This document shows, piece by piece, positions 35,370 to 44,448 of a stretch of 64,000 nucleotides of DNA. The stretch is taken from the NCBI GenBank assembly GCA_963851405.1, contig CAWKPB010000005.1, positions 372,001 to 436,000 of the forward strand, written 5' to 3'. The notes below the pieces were generated by a model. It was given only the letters and a program-made list of their open reading frames with translations, made no database searches and was not told the DNA's origin. Both the position numbers and the translations under genes were made by a program. The DNA comes from JANPBY01 sp963851405 (GTDB taxonomy: Bacteria; Actinomycetota; Actinomycetes; DATJPE01). Each line of letters opens with the position of its first letter. Position 1 is the stretch's first letter.

Positions 35370-36396
35370 CCTGACCATGGCCGAGCGACTGAGGCGGCAA
35401 TCGACCGCCTGCTCGGAGCTGGGCTCGCCGCTGTATGCCGCTTTGCTCACGCGCGCCGCCGTCGACTACGAACTCGGCGGTGTCGTGGCCGGAGTCCTTG
35501 AGGACTATGAGGAATCCCTGCCCGGCGCTGCGGTCGCCTTAAGGATGACGGGCGCTGTTCACCGGATCGTTCTCGATCGCCGGGCCCCTGCCTTGGCGGT
35601 GCACTATCCGAGTGTCGGTGGAAGGTATCTCCCAGGGGATCGGGACGTGGACGACGCCATCTGGGCGGGTTTCCGGCAGGTGCTGATCGATCATCGCGGC
35701 GAGGTGCATGAGGTGCTGACCCGCGCTCCGCAAACGAATGAGACGGGTCGCTCGCTCCCGCTCCTCGGCGCCCTCGCCGTCATCAGTCGGCGCTCGGGCG
35801 GCCGCCCCGTACGCCTCGTTGAGATCGGTGCCAGCGCGGGTCTGAATCTTCGGGCAGACGCCTTGGCGCCGCTGCATCGCTGCGTTGATCTGGATGCATT
35901 GCCGGCGGCCCCTCCCTACGCAGTGGTCGAGCGGCTCGGGTGTGACCTCGATCCGGTCGACCCAACCACCACGGAGGGGAGGCTCACGCTCACTTCGTAC
36001 GTCTGGCCGGACGACATCCTGCGATTCGAGCGGCTTCGCGCGGCGTTGGACATCGCGGCGCGCGTGCCCGCCAAGGTCGAGAAGGGCGACGCGACCGAGC
36101 TCCTACAACGGCTCGACTTGGAGTCGGGCACCGTCACGGTGCTTTGGCACAGCGTGATGTGGCAGTACCTCGATCCGTCCGGCCAGAACGACGTGCTGAG
36201 GGAGGTCGAGCGCTTGGCGGGGCGGGCCACGGCCGACCGACCCTTGGCCCACGTGAGTTTCGAGCCCGCAGCGGATCCGGCGGCAGATTTCGACGTGCGA
36301 CTGCGCTGGACCATGGGTAGCGAGAGCGCCGACGAAGTGATCGGTACGGCGCCGCCGCACGGCGTGCCTGTGACTTGGGCGCAGTCGGTGGGGTAG
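35359..36396 (+). CDS. DUF2332 family protein
   Basis: About 345 residues from a GTG at 35359 with GGAG six bases upstream; an ATG at 35377 is an alternative. The family signature is clear: LRRQSTACSELGSPLYAALL at the start, ALAVHYPSVGG, then RSLPLLGALAVI and the RLVEIGASAGLNLRAD segment, which resembles a methyltransferase-like nucleotide loop. The function of DUF2332 is not established. It begins within the preceding membrane-protein gene and ends 23 bp before the PHP gene. Confidence 0.85.
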   Translation: MAPDLTMAERLRRQSTACSELGSPLYAALLTRAAVDYELGGVVAGVLEDYEESLPGAAVALRMTGAVHRIVLDRRAPALAVHYPSVGGRYLPGDRDVDDAIWAGFRQVLIDHRGEVHEVLTRAPQTNETGRSLPLLGALAVISRRSGGRPVRLVEIGASAGLNLRADALAPLHRCVDLDALPAAPPYAVVERLGCDLDPVDPTTTEGRLTLTSYVWPDDILRFERLRAALDIAARVPAKVEKGDATELLQRLDLESGTVTVLWHSVMWQYLDPSGQNDVLREVERLAGRATADRPLAHVSFEPAADPAADFDVRLRWTMGSESADEVIGTAPPHGVPVTWAQSVG

Positions 36397-36419
36397 CGGC
36401 CCCCTAGGCTCGCCAGCAC

Positions 36420-37271
36420 ATGCGCATCGATCTACACACCCACTCCACGGCCAGCGACGGCACCGACCGTCCGGCCGATCTCGTTCGTGCCGCGCTGGGG
36501 GCTGGCCTCGACGTGGTGGCCCTCACCGACCACGACACCTTGAGCGGCCTGTCAGAAGCCCAATCGGTCGCGGCTGGGGCCATCCAACTCATCCCCGGCG
36601 TCGAGATCTCCTGTGTCAACCAAGGGATCTCGCTGCACCTGCTCGGCTACTGGCCGGATCCCCAGCATCCCGCGCTCTCCGCCGAGCTCGAACTGAACCG
36701 CGACGACCGGGTCCCTCGCGCGCAAGAGATGGTGCGTCAACTGGCCGAGGCCGGCTATCCGATCACCTGGGCCGATGTCGAACGCCAAATATCCCCGGGC
36801 GCGACGGTGGGCCGCCCCCATCTCGCCGACGCGCTGGTGGCCCGGGGCGTCGTCCCGGATCGAGACGCGGCCTTCGCCGACCTCCTTCACAACGACTCGT
36901 CGTTCTACGTCTCACACCACGCCACTGAGCCAGCTGAGGCCATCCGCTTGGTCACTGCCGCTGGGGGCGTCGTGGTGTTTGCGCACCCGGGCGCGGGTCG
37001 GCGGGGGCGCTTGGTCTCCGACCAGGTGATCGCCGATCTGGCCACGGTGGGCCTTGCGGGTCTTGAGGTCGACCACCCCGATCACGACGTGCAGGCACGC
37101 CTCCACTACGGAGCCTTGGCCAAGGAGCTGGGCCTGGTTGGCACTGGGTCCAGCGACTTCCACGGAACGGGCAAACTTCAGCAGCTGGGGGCCTGCACCA
37201 CGGACCCGGATGCACTCGCCCGGCTTGCGTCGATGGCTCCGGGCTCTGCCATCGACGGGCCGCGTGAATGA
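36420..37271 (+). CDS. PHP-domain phosphoesterase (nucleoside bisphosphate phosphatase type)
   Basis: A 283-residue PHP protein of the YciV/TrpH (RNase AM) type. Metal ligands are visible: His6 and His8 in DLHTHS, the TDHD loop at 36-39, Glu62 in PGVEIS, and later AHPGAG and TGSSDFHGTGK. Related enzymes hydrolyse 3',5'-bisphosphonucleotides or trim RNA 5' ends. The stop overlaps the next gene by four bases (ATGA), and the pairing of a PHP gene with this Fe-S nuclease is common in actinobacteria. Confidence 0.88.
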   Translation: MRIDLHTHSTASDGTDRPADLVRAALGAGLDVVALTDHDTLSGLSEAQSVAAGAIQLIPGVEISCVNQGISLHLLGYWPDPQHPALSAELELNRDDRVPRAQEMVRQLAEAGYPITWADVERQISPGATVGRPHLADALVARGVVPDRDAAFADLLHNDSSFYVSHHATEPAEAIRLVTAAGGVVVFAHPGAGRRGRLVSDQVIADLATVGLAGLEVDHPDHDVQARLHYGALAKELGLVGTGSSDFHGTGKLQQLGACTTDPDALARLASMAPGSAIDGPRE

Positions 37272-38170
37272 CTGAACAACTGGGGCTCGGCGGGATGCCG
37301 AGGCGACTGTTCCAGACGTACCCCACGCGTCTCACCACGTGGCTGGACTGTCCCCGCCGCTACCGGATGACGTATCTCGATCGTCCAACTCCGCCCAAAG
37401 GGGCGCCGTGGGCGCACACGAGCGTGGGTGCCGCGATCCACACGGCACTCAAACGCTGGTACGACCTGCCCGTCGCGGCGCGGACCGCGCGGGCGGGCGG
37501 AGACCTGGTCGAGGAGGTCTGGCTGACCGACGGTTTCCGCGACGACGAGCAGTGCCTCGAATGGCGCTCGCGGGCGCGATCGATGGTCGAGGCGTACGTC
37601 GCTGACCTCGATCCACACGACGAGCCGGCTGGCGTCGAGCGCACGGTGTCCTTTCGCACCGACTCGCTCGCGGTCAGTGGCCGTGTCGATCGCATCGACG
37701 AGCGGCCCGTCGAACGATTGCTCGACGACGATGACCCGGGCGAGGGCGCGGTCGACGAAGACAGCGAGCTCGTGGTGGTCGACTACAAAACCGGACGCTG
37801 GGTGCCTGATACCGACGAAGCCCGCGGATCGTTGGCGTTGGCCCTGTACGCCCTGGCGGCAGAAAGGACCCTGCGCCGGCCGTGCCGGACGGTGGAGCTG
37901 CATCATCTGCCCAGCGCGACGACGGTTCGCTGGATCCACACCGAGGAATCACTGGCCCGTCAGTTGCGTCGCGCCGAGGAGATCGGAGCGGAGGCAGCCG
38001 CCGCCGAGGCTGAGTGGAAGGGTGGACTGTCTGAGCGCCCCGATGACTGGGCGACGACCTTCCCGCCTCGGACGGGCTCCCTGTGCGCCTGGTGCGACTT
38101 CGCGCGACACTGCCCTGAGGGTCGCGCGGCCGCTCCGACCAAACAGCCGTGGGCGGCGCTGGACCAGTGA
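37268..38170 (+). CDS. PD-(D/E)XK nuclease, RecB-like with Fe-S cluster
   Basis: A 300-residue protein of the Cas4/RecB-like nuclease group. Cys28 near the N terminus (WLDCPRRY) and three cysteines at the C terminus (LCAWCDFARHC) match the four-cysteine 4Fe-4S staple of AddB-type nucleases. The catalytic motif VVDYKTGR and a preceding conserved aspartate are present in the middle. No CRISPR or Cas genes are nearby. It is translationally coupled to the PHP gene, which suggests nucleic-acid repair or turnover. Confidence 0.88.
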   Translation: MTEQLGLGGMPRRLFQTYPTRLTTWLDCPRRYRMTYLDRPTPPKGAPWAHTSVGAAIHTALKRWYDLPVAARTARAGGDLVEEVWLTDGFRDDEQCLEWRSRARSMVEAYVADLDPHDEPAGVERTVSFRTDSLAVSGRVDRIDERPVERLLDDDDPGEGAVDEDSELVVVDYKTGRWVPDTDEARGSLALALYALAAERTLRRPCRTVELHHLPSATTVRWIHTEESLARQLRRAEEIGAEAAAAEAEWKGGLSERPDDWATTFPPRTGSLCAWCDFARHCPEGRAAAPTKQPWAALDQ

Positions 38171-38183
38171 ACGTTCCGCCGGC

Positions 38184-41100
38184 TCAGACGAGGGCGTTGT
38201 CGACGGCCCACGCATTGAGCCGCGCCAGCCAGCCATCGGCCCCGATTTCGGTGTACGTCTCTCGCGCAGCGGTCAGCAGTGGCTCAGCGTCGGTGGATCG
38301 CCCCTGCTCGGTGAGCCAGCGCGCGAGGTCCTCCTGCGCCTGAGCGCGCATCCCCAAGGCGCCGAAGGCCTGCAGGGCTGAGATCCCGGTTCGTAGTTCC
38401 TCCTCGACGGTCGCCGCGTCGTCGCCGCGCAGAGCTGCGACCAAGCCTCGGAGCCAGTGAGCCTCGGCGGAAACAGCCGGGGTGATGATCCCGGGCGCCG
38501 CCGTCTCGACTGGGGCAAGCAAACGCTCGGCGCACGCGACGTCGCCAGCGGCAACGGCGGCCCGTACCAGGGGCGGCCACAGCCACGGGAAGTCATCGTC
38601 GATGCCGCCCGTCGCCAGCACGTGCGGCAAGGCGGCGTCGGCGATCTCAGCCGCCCGTACGCGGTCCCCAGAAGCGCGCGCGTGGAAGATCGCCATATCG
38701 GACCAGGCTCCGATTTCGCTCCCATGACTTCCGGTTCCGAGGTCCGGGAGTTCGACGAGGGGCAGCCCGCGTGCATCCGCGACGCGGTTGTCGAGGCACA
38801 CGATCACCAGCCGGATCAGCGGCAGCGAGACCCACTGCCGGGCGTCGTCCAAGACTTCGGCCGTCCCCGAAACATCACCGGACATCCACAACGCCGATGC
38901 AAGGTTCAGCACGGTGTAGTCCATCATCCCCACGATCCCCGAACGGCGCGCGACCTCGAGTGCCTCTCGAGCCAACGCCTGGGCCCGCACGAGGTCACGG
39001 CTGGCAGCCATGGCTGCCTGGTTGTTCAGGGCTTGAGCGAGGACGGCCGGCCGGTCGTGCTGTCGACACAATCGTGCCGCCCATTCCATCAGCGCCTGTT
39101 GCATATGGGGCGAGCCGGCGTTGCTGTAGGAGATACCAAGCGCCAGCATGGCCTGAGCGATGTGGTCAGGATCGCCGTTGGCCTCGGCACACAGAAGACG
39201 CCGGTTGCACACTTCCCACACCGAGTCTGTGTCGCCAAGGTCTGCGTACGCCCGCCCCAGGGCTTGGGCGAGTTTGATCAGCGAACGATCAGCTCCCTTG
39301 ACGTCCTGTAATGCATCCCAACGAGGGCGCGCGATCGATATGGCCGCGGATGGATTAAGGAGGAGCGCGGTGCTGTCGGCGGCGACCCCGGCCGCATACC
39401 CAGCCTCGATGGGGAGGTCGAGGCTGTCGAAGAGTCGGACTGCTGAGGTGGCGAGTTCGTATGCGGCCTCATAGTCGCCCGACCCGGACGAGGCCTTGGC
39501 TGTCGAGAGCGTCAAGCGTGCCCGGTGCACGGGTTCAGTGGCGCGCTCGAGGGCCGAAGCGAACAGTCTCCTGGCCTCGGCCGTGGAGCCCAGAGATCGG
39601 GACCGATCCGCCGCCTTCTCCAGCAGCGCGCAGGCCCGTGCATTGAGGACCTCTGCGTCCGTGTCCCCCTGGGAGGACGAGTCGACGGCGTCGATGAGGT
39701 GCTGGCCGATCACCATGGCCAGGTCACCCTCGGCATCTGGCAGGTCGCTCATATAGTCCGCGGCGGCAAGGTGGCGCGCCTTGCGGTCGCGGCGGGACTG
39801 CATGCCGTAGACGACCTGGCGCACCACGGACTGGACGAAGCGGAACTGTCCCCGGTCCGCAGCGAACCGATCCTGCTGGACGGCGACAATTTCCTTGCGT
39901 TGCAACGATTCCAGACACGTATCCAGGATGCCGGGGTCATTGCCGAGTGCGAGCAGGCCTTCGCGAGTGAACACCGCGCCGAGAACGCTCGCATCGGCCA
40001 CGATCCGACGTTCGTCCGACGACAGCGCATCCACGCGAGCGGCGATCAGGGCCTGGAGCGAGACCGGCGCGCCGATCCGGGCCAGGTCGATGTCGGCCCC
40101 GTCGGCAGGGACGTACCGCCCGTCGCGCGGAACGACCGCGTCAAGGTCGATGAGCGCGCGTACGGTCTCGACGGCAAAGAGCGGCACGCCCTCCGCCCGT
40201 CCGACGAGGGCCGACCGGCTCTGGTCCGACAGGCCGTCGACAAGGCCATCGACGAGTGCAGCCATCGCCTCGTTGTCGAGGGGGTCCAGGCGGATCACCG
40301 ATGCACGTCGTCCGCCCAGCCCGGGCTGATGGGCGAGCAGTTCCGGCCTGGCCAAAGCGAGGACGAAGATCGCTGACTGTGCGTTGGCGACCAGGTGTTC
40401 CAAGAACTCGAGCAGCGCATCGTCGGCGTGTTGGGCGTCGTCGACGACCAGCACCACGGAACCGGAGTCCGCGCCGACCCTTTCGAACCAGGTGGTCCAG
40501 GCAATGAACAACTCGGATCTGGTGAAGTCGGTCGTCGATCCGGCCCGAACCAGAGCTGCCAGACGTGGCCGCAGCCAGTCCCTCTCCTCCATGTCGGGGA
40601 CATAGGTCTCAAGGCCGGCGTCGAGCTTGCCCGAGACGGTCTCCCCCGAGTCGCCCTCCGTCAGGCCCAGCCGCGTGCGCACGGCTTCCGAGAGCGGCCA
40701 AAAGGCGACGGCGTCGCCGTAGGACAAGCATCGCCCGCGGTGCCAGCGGGTGGTGGCCGAGAGCCCGTCCACGTACTTCTCGAATTCCCACGCGAGCCGG
40801 GACTTGCCCACGCCGGCCTCGCCGTCCAGGACCATCAGCCGAGGGCGTTCGGACTCCTCGGTGGCGTGGAAGAGCTCCTTGAGTAGCCGCATCTCTCGGG
40901 TTCGGCCAGCGAGAGGGGCCTCGAGTCCATCGACGCGTTGGGCGCCGCCGACCTCTGCGACGACGGCCTCCGCGGCGAACAGCTCCATGGGCTCGGACTT
41001 GCCCTTGAGCGGATGCGCGCCGGTTGCGGAATACGCGATGGCGGCGGCGGTCAACGAACGGGTGGCCTCGTCGACGTAGACGCTGCCCGGCTGGGCAGCG

Positions 41101-41699
41101 CTCTGCACGCGGGCCGCGGTGTTGACGGCGTCGCCCGCCACCATTCCCTCGGCGGTTGCTCCGATGGTGACTGCGACTTCCCCGGTCACCACGCCGACTC
41201 GCAGGGCGAGTCCGGGTGCCCCCACGTCCTCACCAATACCAGCCACGACCGAGGTCAGTTCGAGCCCGGCGCGTACGGCGCGCTCGGCGTCGTCCTCGTG
41301 TGTGGTGGGCACGCCCCAGACGGCCATCACTGCGTCGCCTATGAACTTCTCGACGGTGCCGCCGTATCGCCCGATCACGGTGCGGGATTCTGCGAAATAG
41401 CGCGAGAGGAGTTCGCGGACTTCCTCCGGATCCCGGCTCTCAGAAAGCGGGGTGAAGCCGACGAGGTCAGCAAAGAGCACGGAGGTGACCCGTCGTTCGC
41501 TGACTGGGTTCGGGAGTGCGTTGGAGACCGGGTCTTGCGGCGGGGACGTATCCAGGGAGGTCCCGCATTCACCACAGAATCGACCGGAATCAGCCGCGGT
41601 GCCGCACGAGGGGCAGGCCCGGGTTGTGGTCGAGGTGCCGCACTCCCTGCAGAACTTCATCCCGGCCGGGAGCTCCGCCGAACAGGTCGTGCAGAGCAT
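38184..41699 (-). CDS. Giant class III nucleotide cyclase-AAA ATPase fusion with zinc ribbons
   Basis: A 1171-residue multidomain protein. Two zinc ribbons open it (CTTCSAELPAGMKFCREC, then CPSCGTAADSGRFCGEC). A class III cyclase domain spans about 65-250: FADLVGF and FIGDAVMAVWG carry the two metal aspartates, and DAVNTAARVQSAAQPG the transition-state segment. An AAA/STAND ATPase follows, with Walker A GEAGVGKSRL near residue 300. The rest is helical, with repeated 35-40 residue units like TPR. Cyclase-ATPase fusions are widespread in actinobacteria and are thought to link nucleotide signalling to regulation, but the product, cAMP or cGMP, and the partner are unknown. GGAGGAG precedes the ATG. 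Confidence 0.88.
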   Translation of the reverse strand: MLCTTCSAELPAGMKFCRECGTSTTTRACPSCGTAADSGRFCGECGTSLDTSPPQDPVSNALPNPVSERRVTSVLFADLVGFTPLSESRDPEEVRELLSRYFAESRTVIGRYGGTVEKFIGDAVMAVWGVPTTHEDDAERAVRAGLELTSVVAGIGEDVGAPGLALRVGVVTGEVAVTIGATAEGMVAGDAVNTAARVQSAAQPGSVYVDEATRSLTAAAIAYSATGAHPLKGKSEPMELFAAEAVVAEVGGAQRVDGLEAPLAGRTREMRLLKELFHATEESERPRLMVLDGEAGVGKSRLAWEFEKYVDGLSATTRWHRGRCLSYGDAVAFWPLSEAVRTRLGLTEGDSGETVSGKLDAGLETYVPDMEERDWLRPRLAALVRAGSTTDFTRSELFIAWTTWFERVGADSGSVVLVVDDAQHADDALLEFLEHLVANAQSAIFVLALARPELLAHQPGLGGRRASVIRLDPLDNEAMAALVDGLVDGLSDQSRSALVGRAEGVPLFAVETVRALIDLDAVVPRDGRYVPADGADIDLARIGAPVSLQALIAARVDALSSDERRIVADASVLGAVFTREGLLALGNDPGILDTCLESLQRKEIVAVQQDRFAADRGQFRFVQSVVRQVVYGMQSRRDRKARHLAAADYMSDLPDAEGDLAMVIGQHLIDAVDSSSQGDTDAEVLNARACALLEKAADRSRSLGSTAEARRLFASALERATEPVHRARLTLSTAKASSGSGDYEAAYELATSAVRLFDSLDLPIEAGYAAGVAADSTALLLNPSAAISIARPRWDALQDVKGADRSLIKLAQALGRAYADLGDTDSVWEVCNRRLLCAEANGDPDHIAQAMLALGISYSNAGSPHMQQALMEWAARLCRQHDRPAVLAQALNNQAAMAASRDLVRAQALAREALEVARRSGIVGMMDYTVLNLASALWMSGDVSGTAEVLDDARQWVSLPLIRLVIVCLDNRVADARGLPLVELPDLGTGSHGSEIGAWSDMAIFHARASGDRVRAAEIADAALPHVLATGGIDDDFPWLWPPLVRAAVAAGDVACAERLLAPVETAAPGIITPAVSAEAHWLRGLVAALRGDDAATVEEELRTGISALQAFGALGMRAQAQEDLARWLTEQGRSTDAEPLLTAARETYTEIGADGWLARLNAWAVDNALV

Positions 41700-41864
41700 T
41701 CCGGCTCCTCCAGGTCCAGGGGCACCACGAGAACGAGCGACGCGTCGGATGGTGACCGAAGCCTAGCCAGCGCCGCTCGGCGCGTCGGTCGATTCATCGA
41801 TCATCGCCGCCGCTGCGGCGCGTGACCTCGCGCCGGGCCCACCCCGCGGGTTCGCCCCAACCCA

Positions 41865-41934
41865 CCCCGCTGAGGGTGACGAAGCGTACGCAACGCGCCG
41901 GGCGTTTCCCCGCACAACGTCACCCTCAGCGGGG
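41865..41934. repeat. Perfect 17-bp inverted repeat with structured loop
   Basis: The 17-base arms at 41865-41881 and 41918-41934 are exact reverse complements (key core GCTGAGGGTGACG) around 36 bases. The loop itself contains the palindrome GCGTACGC (41884-41891) and a 5-bp stem AACGC/GCGTT (41892-41906). A further GGGTT/AACCC hairpin lies at 41848-41863. It sits in a 246-bp gap between two minus-strand genes and could be a terminator, a REP-type repeat or a protein-binding cruciform. No T-run follows on either side. Confidence 0.75.
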
Positions 41935-41945
41935 AGGCGCCTGCG

Positions 41946-42365
41946 CTAGATGGCGTCGAGTTCGAACCAGACGGACTTGCCCGAGGCGTATCCGTCCCAA
42001 CCCCAGCGATCGGCGAGGGCGGCCACGAGAAACAGGCCGCGCCCGTGTTCGCTCGACGTGTTCGAGTCAGACTGGGGTTCCAGTACCGGCGGTCGGTTCA
42101 CCCCGTCGTGGACCTCCACACGAACGCCACAGCCGAGGCTCTGAGCGTGCAGCTCCAGCGGTGTGGCGGCGTGCACGATCGCATTGGTCACCAATTCGCT
42201 GGCCAGCAGCACCGGGATGTCCAGGTCATCGGGATCGGCGTCACGGCAGTGGTCGCACAGGTAGCCGCGCAGCAATCGCCGCGCCACTGCAACCTGCCCC
42301 GGGTCGGCGCTGAGCGCCGCTACCAACTCCACGCCAACCTTTCCCCACCCAGTGGGACTGCCCAT
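41946..42365 (-). CDS. Anti-sigma-factor-like ATP-binding protein (HATPase_c_2)
   Basis: A 139-residue serine-kinase-type ATPase of the RsbW/SpoIIAB class. The N box LLASELVTNAIVHA and the GRGLFLVAALADRWG segment are intact; the domain occupies the whole protein. Such proteins bind sigma factors or anti-anti-sigma factors, but no STAS or sigma gene lies nearby. The ATG at 42365 has GGAG upstream; a GTG at 42332 with GAAAGG is an equally good start (128 residues). It follows the alpha/beta hydrolase gene by 12 bp on the minus strand. Confidence 0.85.
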   Translation of the reverse strand: MGSPTGWGKVGVELVAALSADPGQVAVARRLLRGYLCDHCRDADPDDLDIPVLLASELVTNAIVHAATPLELHAQSLGCGVRVEVHDGVNRPPVLEPQSDSNTSSEHGRGLFLVAALADRWGWDGYASGKSVWFELDAI

Positions 42366-42377
42366 CGGTGCTCCACG

Positions 42378-43244
42378 TTACTTCGTGGAGTCTGCTTCAG
42401 CCCAGAACTCGCCCAACAGCGTGGAAGTCTCTTCTGGGCACTCCGCCGCAGGGGAATGGCCGGAACCGGCGATCACGACGCAGCGCGCCGACAGCCGTGC
42501 GGCCATCGACTCCTGGACGTCCTGCGGCCAGCCTTCGTCTTGCTCGCCGTAGGCGACCAGCACCGGAACTCCGGTCGCCGCGAGCTCGGCGGTGTGGTCG
42601 GGGGCAGAAGTCAGCAGTCGGGCTACCGCGGCAAGTCCGGCTGGATCATTGGCGATGAACCGGTCACGCAGGAAGCCAGCGATGACTGGGTCCTCCGGCA
42701 GGAAGACCTGCTGACTGGCGTCGTAGGCGACCTTGGCGTCCCACACGTGCTCGATCGGCATGGTGTCCAGGGCCGCAGCAAACAGGTGCGCAATCTCGGC
42801 GGTCGGGCCGCCGACTCCGCTCGGCCCCGAGCAGAGCAGGGTTAACGACTGAAAGGCCCGTGGGTTGGCCAGTACGGCCTCGCGGGCCACCAACCCGCCG
42901 AAGGAATGACCGACGAGGTGAGTCGGACCGACCGCGGTAGCCCCGGTGAGGGCGAGCGCGTCGGCCGCCAATTCGCTGAGCGTGTATCCCTCGACGCTTC
43001 CACCCGGGGATTCGTGTTGCCCTCGTTGATCAAACGTGACGACCCGCCAACCGGCTAGGGCCAGCGGCCCAAGGATCGCTACGAAATCCTCTTTGCTCCC
43101 CGTGAAGCCGGGGATGAGGATCCCCGTGCCTATTGGCTCGGCGTCGGGCGGGTCGAGGATCCAGGTCGAGAAGGCACCTCGGGCCGTCTCATGCTGCCGC
43201 CGGTCCGTGGCCTCGGGGGGAGCCAAGAAAGGAGGGGTGCTCAC
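42378..43244 (-). CDS. Alpha/beta-fold hydrolase
   Basis: A 288-residue alpha/beta hydrolase from a GTG at 43244. The nucleophile elbow VGHSFGGL gives the catalytic serine, the oxyanion region is LIPGFTGSKEDF, and the late GSGHSPAAECPEE carries the catalytic histidine; an aspartate in VLVAYGEQDEGWP completes the triad. The substrate is unknown. It appears to be the first gene of a two-gene minus-strand unit with the HATPase gene. Confidence 0.88.
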   Translation of the reverse strand: MSTPPFLAPPEATDRRQHETARGAFSTWILDPPDAEPIGTGILIPGFTGSKEDFVAILGPLALAGWRVVTFDQRGQHESPGGSVEGYTLSELAADALALTGATAVGPTHLVGHSFGGLVAREAVLANPRAFQSLTLLCSGPSGVGGPTAEIAHLFAAALDTMPIEHVWDAKVAYDASQQVFLPEDPVIAGFLRDRFIANDPAGLAAVARLLTSAPDHTAELAATGVPVLVAYGEQDEGWPQDVQESMAARLSARCVVIAGSGHSPAAECPEETSTLLGEFWAEADSTK

Positions 43245-43316
43245 AACGAACCAGGATAGGTCGAGCAGGATAGGTTGGGTGTCCCAGCCATCCAGCTCCT
43301 CGGAAACCGTGACCCC

Positions 43317-44096
43317 GTGACCACCACGCTCGCCGTCGTCAACCAAAAGGGCGGCGTCGCCAAGACCACGACGGTGGTCTCCATCGGAGCAGCGCTGGCC
43401 GAGTTGGGACGCCGCGTTCTCCTCGTCGACCTCGACCCTCAGGCCTGCCTGTCCTTCTCGGTTGGCCTTGATCCGGAGGCCGTCGAGCTCTCCGTTCACG
43501 ACGTCCTGCTCGAGCGCGTTTCCCCGCAGCTGGCGATTCGCCAGACCGAGGACGGAGTCGACGTCCTGCCCGCCACGATCGACCTCGCCGGTGCCGAGGC
43601 CCATCTACTGATGCGCGCGGGACGCGAGTACGTCCTCCAAGAGGCTCTGGCTGAGGTCAGCAGCGACTACGACTTCGTCCTTCTCGACTGCAGCCCGTCC
43701 TTGGGTGTCCTGACCCTGAATGCGCTCACTGCAGCGGACGTTGTCGTCATCCCGCTGCAGTGCGAGACCCTGTCCCACCGCGGGGTCGGGGCCCTGTTGG
43801 ACACCGTTCAAGAGGTACAGAAGCGGACCAACCGCGACCTCAAGGTGCTGGGCGTCTTGCCGACCTTGTTCGATGGAAGGACTAATCACGCTCGCGCTGT
43901 CCTTGCCGACGTCGGGGTTCGCTACGGACTCGACGTGCTGGAGCCGCCGATTCCCAAGTCGGTGCGTTTCGCTGAGGCGCCTGCGATCGGGCGGTCGATC
44001 CTGCGGACCGCCCGAACGTCGAAGGGCGCCGAGGCGTATCGGGTGCATGCCCGCGAGCTCGACCAGCGGTACTGCGCGGTGGAGGTCGGGGCGTGA
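43317..44096 (+). CDS. ParA-family ATPase, solitary
   Basis: A 259-residue deviant Walker ATPase: KGGVAKTTT at 11-19, the LVDLDPQA and LLDCSPSLG Walker A' and B-type motifs, and the VVIPLQCETLSHRGVG segment. There is no ParB gene next to it, so a chromosome-segregation role is unlikely; solitary ParA proteins position various cargoes. A DEAD-box gene nearby matches the order around Mycobacterium tuberculosis Rv3213c-Rv3211. GTG at 43317 is chosen over an upstream frame extension lacking homology. Confidence 0.88.
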   Translation: MTTTLAVVNQKGGVAKTTTVVSIGAALAELGRRVLLVDLDPQACLSFSVGLDPEAVELSVHDVLLERVSPQLAIRQTEDGVDVLPATIDLAGAEAHLLMRAGREYVLQEALAEVSSDYDFVLLDCSPSLGVLTLNALTAADVVVIPLQCETLSHRGVGALLDTVQEVQKRTNRDLKVLGVLPTLFDGRTNHARAVLADVGVRYGLDVLEPPIPKSVRFAEAPAIGRSILRTARTSKGAEAYRVHARELDQRYCAVEVGA

Positions 44097-44401
44097 CCCA
44101 GCCGGGGTTCGACCGGATCCGACCGCGGGGGCAGGCCCTGCCGGAACTGTCCCCCGATGGCCCGACGGATCATGACGGCCGCGGCGCGTTGTGGAGCGAC
44201 GTCGTGGCAGCTCCTTCGGTCGGCGCCGTCACGATCACCTGCTCGTCTTGCCAGGAGAGGTCGGTGGTGGGCCTACGCGCGGCCGCCCGAGCGGCGATCC
44301 CGTCCCTGCATCTTCCCTACCTACGCCGAGACCACGGTTCGTTCATGCTGTGCCCAGCCTGCGGCCGCCGCACCTGGGTGCGTCTCGGTTTGCACCTTTA
44401 G
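44093..44401 (+). CDS. Small zinc-ribbon protein coupled to ParA
   Basis: A 102-residue protein with a four-cysteine ribbon: Cys50 and Cys53 in ITCSSC, Cys87 and Cys90 in CPACGRRTW. The first 45 residues are polar and variable. The GTG start overlaps the ParA stop (GTGA), so it is translated with ParA and may be its partner. Its second cysteine pair matches the CxxCxxRTW pattern of the protein at 3147-3443. No function is known. Confidence 0.75.
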   Translation: MTQPGFDRIRPRGQALPELSPDGPTDHDGRGALWSDVVAAPSVGAVTITCSSCQERSVVGLRAAARAAIPSLHLPYLRRDHGSFMLCPACGRRTWVRLGLHL

Positions 44402-44448
44402 GAGGCGTGTCCCTGGAGTCGCGCGGGTCGGCCACGGCCTGACCCGAG

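Noticed and set aside
37268..38170. Cas4 nuclease of a CRISPR system
   Set aside because: Fe-S nuclease fold is shared with RecB-like proteins; no Cas genes or repeats occur in the window.
43317..44401. Partition locus or origin region because of ParA
   Set aside because: No ParB, no parS-like repeats and no dnaA-type genes nearby; the ParA is a solitary type.
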